DNA of 64,000 bases from Pseudomonadota bacterium (GTDB lineage: Bacteria; Myxococcota; Myxococcia; Myxococcales; Myxococcaceae), in contig JAFAFL010000066.1 of NCBI GenBank assembly GCA_023423535.1, forward strand, positions 1 through 64,000. Reading direction: 5' to 3'. A model generated the notes under the pieces. It was given only the letters and a program-made list of their open reading frames with translations. It was not told the DNA's origin and made no database searches. Positions 1-7,868 of this stretch are shown here, piece by piece; the first letter of the stretch is position 1, and every line of letters begins with the position of its first letter. The position numbers and the translations under genes were made by a program.

Positions 1-147
1 ATGCGCACACTTTGTACGCACTGCCGCAGAATCACTGCGGTTCTTGTCGACGAGCGAGAAGCGCCCGCAATGGGCTCGATCAGATCGAGTTGAACCGGCT
101 GGCCGCCCGAACGAGGGGATCACTCAGAGGTTCGTGGGCGGGCCCTG

Positions 148-693
148 TTGGCATACGCACGGCATCTCGCGCCATCGGAACGCACTGGAATATTGCAAAG
201 CCTAGCGCGCGATCATTGGCAAAGCGACGAGGTGTGGGATTTCATTCTGCGAGAAGGTAAGCCAGTCTTAGGCACGCCGGGAGCGAAAACCTCCCTCAAG
301 TCGTTCTTGATGTCTGTGGGGGCTCCGGCCGATTCTGCCAAACGGGTACTCTTGTTCTTTTGGAGGCCCTCATGTCCGCTTTCGGAGACCGCCCTGCAGC
401 GCCTCCGAAGTGACATGGAGAAGGTGCACCGAGGGCGTGATGTGACGGTTTACGCCATCAAGGCAGGCACCGAAGGCACACCGGAATATCTGGGTTGTAG
501 CCAGATGGCCGGAGGATTATGGTGTGACATTGCCGGTAGTGTGCGGGGCGAGCCGCTGGTTCGAGAAGTGGATGCATGGGGAATACCGCATTTGGTTGAA
601 TTGCGCGCCAACGGAACTGTCCTCAGGACGAGCTTGATGGACGACTCTAGTGGCTTTTCATCGTGGCTGGGGCTCGAAAGCACTGGACGATGA
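148..693 (+). CDS. thioredoxin-fold (redoxin-like) protein, start uncertain
   Basis: About 181 residues. Residues 66-80 (VLLFFWRPSCPLSET) look like the strand-loop-helix around the active site of a thioredoxin or TlpA-like fold, but the pair is CPLS rather than CxxC, so only one cysteine is present there. A later stretch (WGIPHLVELRANGTV) fits the cis-Pro strand of the fold. The start used is TTG. This frame opens only at 94 after a stop and has no ATG or signal peptide, while the frame starting at base 2 is open to 205. The true N-terminus may therefore lie in the other frame, upstream of the window, with a frameshift between. Base composition is lower in GC than the neighbours. The stop overlaps the next start as ATGA. 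Confidence 0.45.
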   Translation: MAYARHLAPSERTGILQSLARDHWQSDEVWDFILREGKPVLGTPGAKTSLKSFLMSVGAPADSAKRVLLFFWRPSCPLSETALQRLRSDMEKVHRGRDVTVYAIKAGTEGTPEYLGCSQMAGGLWCDIAGSVRGEPLVREVDAWGIPHLVELRANGTVLRTSLMDDSSGFSSWLGLESTGR

Positions 694-3002
694 CGACTTC
701 GCGTATCTGCCTCTCTGTCATTGCTGTTGCAGTCTTGTTGTCAGGCGTAACGCTTTTTCGGGAGAGGGCTTGGACGGCCCCGGACGGCTACGAGGCCGCC
801 ATCGGCTTGACATTCCTCTCCGCAGAGGCGGGTACGGAACAGTCGGCGACGGTTGTCGAGAGCGCCCGACGGATCAATACGAATGTCATCGTCGAGTGTG
901 GGCACCAGCGGTGTGGCCCCGTCCGCGTTGTCGTGGGCAGATGCGATCCCTTGTTCGAGTGCCTCGAGCCGGTGCTGGCCGCGGAGGGCGCCTCCGACGA
1001 TGGGCGCGTCCGGTTCGGGCTGCCTCGCGGAACGTTCGCCGTGTGCGCCTCCTCGCCCTTCCACTCCGCGGGGTGCGTTGCGCACGAGCGGACCCTCGAG
1101 GACGAGCAGGAGGAGGTGCGCGTTCAACTGACGCGAGGGGGAGCCCTGTCGGGCACGGTGGTGGATGCCGCCGACGGGTCGCCCCTGGCGGGCGTGGCCG
1201 TCTCGGTGCTCTCTCGCGACCGGTCGAATTCGATGGCGCACAGAGTGATGCGACTCGCAGGAGTCACGCGCGTGCAGACCACATCAGAGGGACACTTCCT
1301 GGTGGAAGGCCTGGCTCCAGGCGATGCCCTCGCGTCTTTCGAGATGGCTGGATATGGCGCTCTGAAGCGTCCCATCGAGCTGCCAATCCATGAGGGCCTC
1401 CATGTCGCCCTCGCGCGGGGTTGCCGACTCGAAGGTCTCGTTACCCAGGCGGACGGCGCCCGCACGCGCGCCGATTTGATCGTGGAGTCGGGCGAATCGG
1501 TGCAGCGCTGGAAGGTCGGACCGGAGGGGACGTTTGCCTTCGAGATTCCATGTGGCCCCGGTCGGCTGTCTGCTGAAGGCGAAGGCGGCGTGGCATTAGT
1601 GCCCTTCGATGCGCTCTCGAACGGCACCAGTCTGTTCTTGCGCGTGAACCTCGGGGAAGGGGCCTCCATCACCTTCGAAGCGACGTCCGTGGCTGGCGCG
1701 TACGGACTCGAGCGGGCGACGTTCGAACTGCACCGGAAGTTGGCCAACGGGCAGTGGACTGTCGACAGACGAGCGGGCGGTTCCGAGATGCCGTTTCGCA
1801 ACGTGCTCCCGGGAATCTTCCGGGGCCGGGCGGCGGCGCCCGGGTTTGCGCAGAAGACGAGCGAGGAGTTCATCCTGGCCGGCGGCGAGAATCGACAGCT
1901 GAGGTTCGAGTTGAATCCGCTCCTCCGGATCGCGGGCCGAGTCGTGAGTGGAACGCGCAGGCTCGAACCGGTGGAAGGTGCCTTCGTCCGGCTGAACGGT
2001 CCGTGGGGGCCGCTGTCTGCGGGCGCGCCCACCGTGAGGACCGACCGCGACGGTCGCTTCGAGTTTCGCGAGGTCGAGCCCGGGAGGAACATCGTCCGCG
2101 CATGGCGAAGGGGCGAGGCGCTGGGCGTCGAATCGCAGGTGGCCCTTTCAAAGTCCGAACTGAGTGAGGAGCTGGAGTTGGTCTTGCCGGGCGTCGGACA
2201 CCTGCTCGGGACCGTTCGAGCCGCGGGTCCCGGTCGACTCCCGCCAGGGGTGGAGGTGATTGCGACGCGAACCCCCGCTAGGGACGCCGTGCGATCCATG
2301 CCGGTACGAGTCGACGAGTCAGGGCGCTTCGAGCTGACCGTTACTGAAGGCACGTACCGGGTCTCGGCCGCCGTCCGCGGGAGCTACGAGTGGAACATGC
2401 TCAACCACGGAGAGCTCGCCGTCGTCACTCCCGGTGAGCGTACGTACGTCGAATTGGTCCTGCCGGCTTCCCGCGCGCGCCAGACGGTTTCCGGCACGGT
2501 TGTGGGGCCGGATGGCCATCCCCACACCTCGCGCGTCTTCGTGCAGGGATCCCGGTTTTTCAAAGAGGCGATCACCCGACCTGACGGGTCATTCGTCGCG
2601 TCCCTGGACGGGTGGGCGGATGAGCCGGTTGACGTCGTCGCGGTCGCAGGTGGACGACTGGGCCGGGTGAGGGGGCTACGCGCCGGGGACGGGAACGTGG
2701 TCGTGCGTTTGGTGAGCGGCGGCGCCGTGGACTTCATCCTTCCGCCCATTCCTGAGTGCTCGCAGCGCGAGGGATGCCTACTCCGAATCTCGACGCAGCG
2801 GTCCTCCTCGATGGTGAAGGACTTTCTCGTCGAGTACCTGGTGTCTGGGACGTCGCTCTTCGTCGAGGAGCTGCCAGCGGAAGCGCTGGTGGCGGAACTC
2901 CGGTCGCGGGACCGCGTCTTGGCGAGGGGATATGTGTCTCCCTCCAGAGTCGCGCGCTCGACCTGCGTCGTGGCGCAGGAGAGTGCGGCCGCAGCGCCAT
3001 GA
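690..3002 (+). CDS. membrane-anchored protein with carboxypeptidase-regulatory-like repeats
   Basis: 770 residues. The ATG at 690 shares ATGA with the stop of the previous gene and gives an N-terminal hydrophobic anchor or signal (residues 5-22). The body carries repeated beta-sandwich units of the carboxypeptidase-regulatory-like kind, recognised by G-x-V-x-D/G openings at about residues 150 (LSGTVVDAADGSPLAGV), 417, 506 and 600 (VSGTVVGPDGHPH). Such domains usually sit in surface or periplasmic proteins and bind proteins or glycans. No catalytic motif is visible. Translational coupling to the thioredoxin-fold gene suggests a shared role in the envelope. The function is unknown. Confidence 0.7.
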   Translation: MTTSRICLSVIAVAVLLSGVTLFRERAWTAPDGYEAAIGLTFLSAEAGTEQSATVVESARRINTNVIVECGHQRCGPVRVVVGRCDPLFECLEPVLAAEGASDDGRVRFGLPRGTFAVCASSPFHSAGCVAHERTLEDEQEEVRVQLTRGGALSGTVVDAADGSPLAGVAVSVLSRDRSNSMAHRVMRLAGVTRVQTTSEGHFLVEGLAPGDALASFEMAGYGALKRPIELPIHEGLHVALARGCRLEGLVTQADGARTRADLIVESGESVQRWKVGPEGTFAFEIPCGPGRLSAEGEGGVALVPFDALSNGTSLFLRVNLGEGASITFEATSVAGAYGLERATFELHRKLANGQWTVDRRAGGSEMPFRNVLPGIFRGRAAAPGFAQKTSEEFILAGGENRQLRFELNPLLRIAGRVVSGTRRLEPVEGAFVRLNGPWGPLSAGAPTVRTDRDGRFEFREVEPGRNIVRAWRRGEALGVESQVALSKSELSEELELVLPGVGHLLGTVRAAGPGRLPPGVEVIATRTPARDAVRSMPVRVDESGRFELTVTEGTYRVSAAVRGSYEWNMLNHGELAVVTPGERTYVELVLPASRARQTVSGTVVGPDGHPHTSRVFVQGSRFFKEAITRPDGSFVASLDGWADEPVDVVAVAGGRLGRVRGLRAGDGNVVVRLVSGGAVDFILPPIPECSQREGCLLRISTQRSSSMVKDFLVEYLVSGTSLFVEELPAEALVAELRSRDRVLARGYVSPSRVARSTCVVAQESAAAAP

Positions 3003-3063
3003 CGACGCGGAGCGCGTGGCTGCGACAGCGGGCGCGAGGTAGGCGAAGCGGGCCCTTCTGACG

Positions 3064-3840
3064 TCAGAACCCCGCGCCGACCGATGCGGCGATCAGCGTG
3101 TCGTTCATGTAGCCGCGCCGGAAGCGGGTGAGCTCGGCGCGGAAGACGAGGCGCAGACCGTCTCCAATCTGCGGGCGCGCACGGAAGCCGACGCCGTACT
3201 GGAACAGGGGCTTGATGCCGGCGATCGAGGTCTCCTGACCGTCCGAGTTGATCAGCGCGTGCTGGTAGCCGAGGCCTCCGCCGAGCTGGCCGTAGAAGCC
3301 GTAGGCGCGCGCGCGATCCACGTGCACCTCCCACGCGGGCGCGAGCGAGAAGTAGTGGTACTGGCTCACGCCGAAGACGCGCTCGGTGCCGTCCTGCAGC
3401 CGGCCGTAGAGCCAGGTCAAATCCGCGAAGAGCGCGTCGCTGAAGGGATCGATCGCGAAGAGCCGGCCGAACTCCCAGTTCACCCGCAGGCCGAAGCCGG
3501 GACGCCCCTCCGCGAACTCTCCGCGCGCGCTGTCGAGCAACAGGCCGCCGATGATCGCGCTGCCACCCACGCCGATGAAGGGATCGTCGAGCCTCGCCAG
3601 ACGCTGCTCGCGCTCCTGCTCCTCCCAGTCCGCCTCCTCGCGGAAGTCCGCGGAGGGATCGCTGCGGCCCGGAAGCTGGCGCCGGCCGCTGCCGTCGCGG
3701 GAGGGTGTGTCTGACTCGGCTTCTTCTTCGTCCGAGTACGGAATGGGCGCGTCGTCGTCCCAGCCACCTGACTGCGCGAAGGAGGGGACGGAGAGGAGCA
3801 GGGCGAGGAGCGTCAGGGAGCTCTTCAACTTCATCTTCAT
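3064..3840 (-). CDS. outer-membrane beta-barrel protein
   Basis: 258 residues with a clear signal peptide (MKMKLKSSLTLLALLLSVPSFAQ), an acidic low-complexity linker (about residues 24-80), then alternating aromatic and polar beta strands rich in Gly and Tyr (GFGLRVNWEFGRLFAIDP, YGFYGQLGGGLGYQ) that end in VGAGF with a C-terminal Phe. That ending is typical of barrels recognised by the BAM machinery. The ATG at 3840 overlaps the stop of the upstream metalloprotease-like gene (ATGA), so the two are translated together. No close family was recognised. The barrel may anchor or serve the lipoprotein encoded before it. Confidence 0.7.
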   Translation of the reverse strand: MKMKLKSSLTLLALLLSVPSFAQSGGWDDDAPIPYSDEEEAESDTPSRDGSGRRQLPGRSDPSADFREEADWEEQEREQRLARLDDPFIGVGGSAIIGGLLLDSARGEFAEGRPGFGLRVNWEFGRLFAIDPFSDALFADLTWLYGRLQDGTERVFGVSQYHYFSLAPAWEVHVDRARAYGFYGQLGGGLGYQHALINSDGQETSIAGIKPLFQYGVGFRARPQIGDGLRLVFRAELTRFRRGYMNDTLIAASVGAGF

Positions 3841-5108
3841 CGCGCGCACCCCTGCGCCGGCACTGCCGCTCCCGGGCACGACACGCCGAGGTTCTCGCGC
3901 GCGACGCCGAGCCTTCCGAGGAACTGGCCGCACAGCCGCGTCTTCAGCTCCGGGCTGGTGACCGAATCGAGCAGCAGCTGCAGCACGCGCTCGAGGGTGA
4001 AGTTCTGCGGGGTCTCGATGTTCTCGCGGAGCAGTCCGGAGAGGCCGCCGCCCTGCGCGTTGCCGTAGGACTCGACCACTGCGCGCGAGAGGCTCTGCCA
4101 GTCCTCGGGGCCGCTGCCGGCGTGGTAGAGCGACGCGGCGAGCACCGTGCCGAGCTGGTAGTGCAGCCCGAGCCCGGTGAACTCGTTCACCCCGAGCGTG
4201 GCGATGCTGTTGCGCAGGCCTTCGCTGACGCAGAGGTCGGTGCGCGCCATGTCGCGCTGGTTCGTCAGGCTCTCGTCGAAGGACGCCTCCATGAAGCGCG
4301 TGTCGCAGCCGAAGGGCGTGCGGCAGGAGGCGGCGTAGGCGTGGAAGTCGGCGAAGCCCTCGTCGAGCGACTTGAGGATGTTCACGTTCACCGCCGCGTT
4401 GCCTGACCACCTCGTGAGCGTCTCCGGCAGCGCCGCGTCGTTGAAGACGAGCCGGTTCCAGACCACGTGCGCGTACTCGTGCGTGACGATGCCCTGGTTG
4501 ATCGACAGCGGCGTGCGCTGCAACTCGTCGAAGGGTAGGATCATGAAGGACTTCACCGGCGAGAAGAACAGCGCGTTGTCGCGCAGCGGCTGACCGGAGA
4601 GCTCTCGGAGGATGAACTCGGGGAAGTAGAAGACGCGCACCTCCGCAAGCCGCGCGCCGGGCACGCCGAGCTGCTGGAAGTGATCGAACGCGTGCTCGAA
4701 GTTGAAGTAGGTCGTGACGAGGTTCCACGAGTGGAAGTCCGCCGGCCAGAGCACGCCGTCCTTCTGCACGTAGCTGACCCTCGGCGCGCGGCCGGAGTCC
4801 TTCACGAACACGCGCGCGAGCTGATCCTCGGAGAGGGCGCCGCCGTTGAGGCGCAGGAGCGGATCGTTCGGATCGACGTCGATCCGCGCGCCGCCGATGA
4901 GGTTCGCCACCGAGCCCTGAAGCGTGACCGGATCCGACACCGTGCGCAGCGCCACCTGCGTGGGCTGGTACGAGCCGCCGCTGCCGCCGGTGCGAACGAG
5001 CGCCATCACCTGCACCGGCGCCTCCGCGGAGGGCGCGCACGCCAGGAGGGTGAGAGCGAGAGAGAAGGGGACCGCCGCCGCGGCCGTGCGCCGCGCTGTC
5101 AGAGCCAT
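3837..5108 (-). CDS. zinc metalloprotease-like lipoprotein (HEYAH)
   Basis: 423 residues. The N-terminus has a lipoprotein signal with lipobox LLAC (about residues 22-25). A zinc-binding HExxH motif appears as THEYAHVVWN, and about 45 residues later SLDEGFADFHAY supplies the downstream Glu expected of gluzincin-type metallopeptidases, with the pattern DEGxAD. The protein is therefore probably an active outer-membrane or periplasmic metallopeptidase, although no named family is certain. ATG 5108 was chosen because it is directly followed by the Arg-rich n-region of the signal. It is divergent from the gene at 5154 and coupled to the beta-barrel gene downstream. Confidence 0.65.
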   Translation of the reverse strand: MALTARRTAAAAVPFSLALTLLACAPSAEAPVQVMALVRTGGSGGSYQPTQVALRTVSDPVTLQGSVANLIGGARIDVDPNDPLLRLNGGALSEDQLARVFVKDSGRAPRVSYVQKDGVLWPADFHSWNLVTTYFNFEHAFDHFQQLGVPGARLAEVRVFYFPEFILRELSGQPLRDNALFFSPVKSFMILPFDELQRTPLSINQGIVTHEYAHVVWNRLVFNDAALPETLTRWSGNAAVNVNILKSLDEGFADFHAYAASCRTPFGCDTRFMEASFDESLTNQRDMARTDLCVSEGLRNSIATLGVNEFTGLGLHYQLGTVLAASLYHAGSGPEDWQSLSRAVVESYGNAQGGGLSGLLRENIETPQNFTLERVLQLLLDSVTSPELKTRLCGQFLGRLGVARENLGVSCPGAAVPAQGCAR

Positions 5109-5153
5109 GCGGCCGGTTCTACTACGGCTTACCTTCGTGGGAAGGAGCCGCGC

Positions 5154-5549
5154 ATGAGAGAGGAGATCCCGCTCGAGCCTTTGACCCAGCCGACCTGGCA
5201 GCGGCGCGATCTCATCCTCGTGCTGCTCCACGACGAGGGCGCGTGCGCGCGGTGTGACGCGGTGGCGGGGGCGCTCGCGGGCGCGAAGCTGCCGAAGGGA
5301 CCGCTGACCGATCCGGAGCTGAGCGTGCGCGTGGTGCGCGGCGGAAGCGGGAATGGAATCCGTCACGCGGTCGGTGCATCGGACGACTCGGCGGTCGCGG
5401 TGGTGGCGGACCGGTTCCTCGAACTCTTCGCGGTGCTCGACGCGCATGGTGACGGCGCGCCGGTGGAGGACTTCGTGCGCGAGCTGGAGGGCTGGGCGGA
5501 CGCGGTCGCGAGGCAGTGTGGAGAGTGCAGCCGCGTCCAGTGGGATTGA
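5154..5549 (+). CDS. small CxxC protein, possible thioredoxin-like fold
   Basis: 131 residues, cytoplasmic, with no signal. LVLLHDEGACARCDAVAGAL near residues 20-40 places a CARC pair after a hydrophobic strand, as in thioredoxin-like proteins. A second cysteine pair (CGEC) lies near the C-terminus, so metal binding or disulfide chemistry is equally possible. A good Shine-Dalgarno (GGAAGGAG) precedes the ATG. It lies just upstream of aspS, but aspS appears to have its own promoter. No family could be assigned. Confidence 0.6.
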   Translation: MREEIPLEPLTQPTWQRRDLILVLLHDEGACARCDAVAGALAGAKLPKGPLTDPELSVRVVRGGSGNGIRHAVGASDDSAVAVVADRFLELFAVLDAHGDGAPVEDFVRELEGWADAVARQCGECSRVQWD

Positions 5550-5578
5550 TTGACGCTGATAGGCCCCTCTTCTAGAAG
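5550..5578 (+). promoter_or_regulatory. aspS promoter (TTGACG-17-TAGAAG), probably leaderless
   Basis: A -35 TTGACG at 5550-5555 and a -10 TAGAAG at 5573-5578 are separated by 17 bases. Transcription would begin about 7 bases later, at the ATG of aspS (5586). No Shine-Dalgarno is present, so the message is probably leaderless. Confidence 0.5.
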
Positions 5579-5585
5579 TCCGCGC

Positions 5586-7406
5586 ATGACAGTCAGGTTC
5601 ATCTCCGAGGTGAAGCGTACCCACTCCTGCGGCGCGCTCACGGCAGCGGACATCGGCAAGGAGGTCGTGCTCTTCGGCTGGGTGCACAACCGGCGCGATC
5701 ACGGCGGCGCGGTGTTCATCGACCTGCGAGACCGCGAGGGCCTGACGCAGGTGGTGTTCGAGCCGGACCTCGCGAAGGAGGCGCACGAGCTCGCGGGCAC
5801 GCTGCGCCTCGAGTACTGCATCGGCGTGCGCGGCAAGGTCGCGTCGCGCGGGTCGCAGGTGAACCCGAAGATGAAGACGGGCGAGATCGAGATCAAGGCG
5901 ACCGATCTGCAGATCTTCAACCGCTCGGAAACGCCGCCGTTCCTCATCGAGGACAAGATCGACACCAACGAGGAGAAGCGGCTGCAGTACCGCTACCTCG
6001 ACCTGCGCCGCGCGCCGCTGCAGCGGACGATGATGGCGCGCAGCAAGGCGAATGCGCTCACGCGCTCGTACCTCAACGACCACGGCTTCCTCGAGCTCGA
6101 GACGCCGTTCATGGGCAAGTACACGCCCGGTGGCGCGCGCAACTTCCTCGTTCCCTCGCGGCTGAACCCCGGGAAGTTCTACGCGATGGCGGAGAGCCCG
6201 CAGCTCTACAAGCAGCTCTTCATGGTCAGCGGCTTCGACCGCTACTTCCAGATCGTGAAGTGCTTCCGCGACGAGGACCTGCGGCTCGACCGGCAGCCGG
6301 AGTTCACCCAGATCGATCTCGAGATGTCCTTCGTCACCCAGGACGACGTGTTCGCGGTGATCGAGGGCCTCATCCAGAAGCTGTGGAAGGAGATCCTCGG
6401 CATCGACGTGCCCACGCCGTTCATGCGGATGGACTTCGACGAGTCGATGGCGAAGTACGGCAACGACAAGCCGGACCTGCGCTTCGGGCTCGAGCACACG
6501 GTGCTCACCGACCTCATCCGGCAGCACGGCGAAGGTGGCGGCGTGCCGCTGATGCACGGCGCGGTGGCCGAGGGCGGGATCGTCAAGGGCATGGTCATCC
6601 CGGCGGACAAGCCGCTCAGCCGCGCGGAGACGGACAAGCTCGAGGAGTACGTGAAGGGGATGGGCGCGAAGGGGCTCGGGCGCGCGAAGGTCGGTGAGAG
6701 CGGCGAGTGGACGCAGTCGCCGTTCGCCAAGACGATCACGAAGGAGCTGCGCGAGGCGATCAACGCGGCGTGCGGCGCGAAGCCGGGCGACCTCATCCTC
6801 TTCCAGTTCGGCCGCGAGTCGATGGTGCACACGGTGATGGCGAACCTCCGCGTGCACGTGGCGAAGAAGCTCGGGCTGATCCCCGAGTACGGCTCGGGCG
6901 GGGTGTGGAAGTTCCTCTGGGTCGTGAACCCGCCGCTCTTCGAGTACGACGAGGAGACGAACACCTGGGCCGCCGCGCACCACGCCTTCACGCGGCCGCA
7001 CGACGACTCGCTGCAGTACCTCGAGACTGACCGCGCGAAGGTGAAGTGCTACCGCTACGACGTGGTGCTCAACGGCTTCGAGATCGGCGGCGGCTCGATC
7101 CGGCTCCACGATCCGAAGGTGCAGTCGCAGGTGTTCAGCGCGCTGGGCATCTCCGAGGACGAGGCGCGGCAGAAGTTCGGCTTCCTCCTCGACGCGCTGA
7201 AGTTCGGCGCGCCGCCGCACGGTGGCATCGCGCTGGGCATGGACCGGCTGGTGATGCTGCTCACCGGCGCCGAGTCGCTGCGTGACGTGGTGGCGTTCCC
7301 GAAGACGCAGAAGGGGACGGACCTCATGACCGGCGCGCCGGGCGAGGTGGACGATCGCCAACTCCGCGACGTGCACGTGAAGGCCGCGGTGCCTCCGAAG
7401 GTGTAG
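5586..7406 (+). CDS. aspS: aspartyl-tRNA synthetase, probably non-discriminating
   Basis: 606 residues, the normal length for a bacterial-type class IIb enzyme that charges tRNA-Asp with aspartate. An N-terminal OB-fold anticodon domain (FGWVHNRRDHGGAVF) is followed by motif 2 (CFRDEDLRLDRQPEFTQID), the GAD insertion domain, and motif 3 (GGIALGMDRLVMLLTG). The RRDHGG loop has His where discriminating enzymes such as E. coli AspRS have Leu. From family knowledge this His marks non-discriminating enzymes that also charge tRNA-Asn. That would imply a GatCAB amidotransferase elsewhere in the genome. Inference only for specificity; the enzyme identity is secure. Confidence 0.95.
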   Translation: MTVRFISEVKRTHSCGALTAADIGKEVVLFGWVHNRRDHGGAVFIDLRDREGLTQVVFEPDLAKEAHELAGTLRLEYCIGVRGKVASRGSQVNPKMKTGEIEIKATDLQIFNRSETPPFLIEDKIDTNEEKRLQYRYLDLRRAPLQRTMMARSKANALTRSYLNDHGFLELETPFMGKYTPGGARNFLVPSRLNPGKFYAMAESPQLYKQLFMVSGFDRYFQIVKCFRDEDLRLDRQPEFTQIDLEMSFVTQDDVFAVIEGLIQKLWKEILGIDVPTPFMRMDFDESMAKYGNDKPDLRFGLEHTVLTDLIRQHGEGGGVPLMHGAVAEGGIVKGMVIPADKPLSRAETDKLEEYVKGMGAKGLGRAKVGESGEWTQSPFAKTITKELREAINAACGAKPGDLILFQFGRESMVHTVMANLRVHVAKKLGLIPEYGSGGVWKFLWVVNPPLFEYDEETNTWAAAHHAFTRPHDDSLQYLETDRAKVKCYRYDVVLNGFEIGGGSIRLHDPKVQSQVFSALGISEDEARQKFGFLLDALKFGAPPHGGIALGMDRLVMLLTGAESLRDVVAFPKTQKGTDLMTGAPGEVDDRQLRDVHVKAAVPPKV

Positions 7407-7442
7407 GGTCGGCGGCGCGTTTCCAAGGGGAGGACGCACGCC

Positions 7443-7868
7443 ATGAACTCGCTGCCCACGCCGGGCCCGGTGCAGACGCCGCCGGGAGGACCCCTGCCGC
7501 CTTCGGGAGGCGGACCGCTCGTGCCGTCCACCGCGGAGGAGCGCACCTTCGCGCTCCTGACGCACCTCTCGTCGCTCGTCGGCTACATCGGCGTGCCGTT
7601 CGGGTCGATCATCGGGCCGCTCGTGTTCTTTCTGATCAAGAAGGACACGATGCCGTTCGTGCGCGAGCACGGCAAAGAGGCGGTGAACTTCAACATCACC
7701 GTGCTCATCGCGCTGGCGGTGAGCGGCGTATTGACCGTGATCCTCATCGGCTTCGCGATGCTGGCCGTGGTCGCGGTCTTCCACATCGTCTTCACCATCA
7801 TCGCCGCGATGCGCGCGAACCGCGGCGAGCTCTACACGTACCCGCTGACGATCCGGTTCCTCAAGTGA
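7443..7868 (+). CDS. DUF4870 membrane protein
   Basis: 141 residues: a Pro/Gly-rich N-terminus (1-30), then AEERTFALLTHLSSLVGYIG followed by three to four hydrophobic helices, with the family-typical charged loop IKKDTMPFVREHGKEAVNFNI between helices. This pattern matches DUF4870 (Tic20-like) small membrane proteins of unknown function. A strong Shine-Dalgarno (AAGGGGAGG) precedes the ATG. Its stop overlaps the GTG start of glpA (GTGA), so the two are co-translated. Confidence 0.8.
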   Translation: MNSLPTPGPVQTPPGGPLPPSGGGPLVPSTAEERTFALLTHLSSLVGYIGVPFGSIIGPLVFFLIKKDTMPFVREHGKEAVNFNITVLIALAVSGVLTVILIGFAMLAVVAVFHIVFTIIAAMRANRGELYTYPLTIRFLK

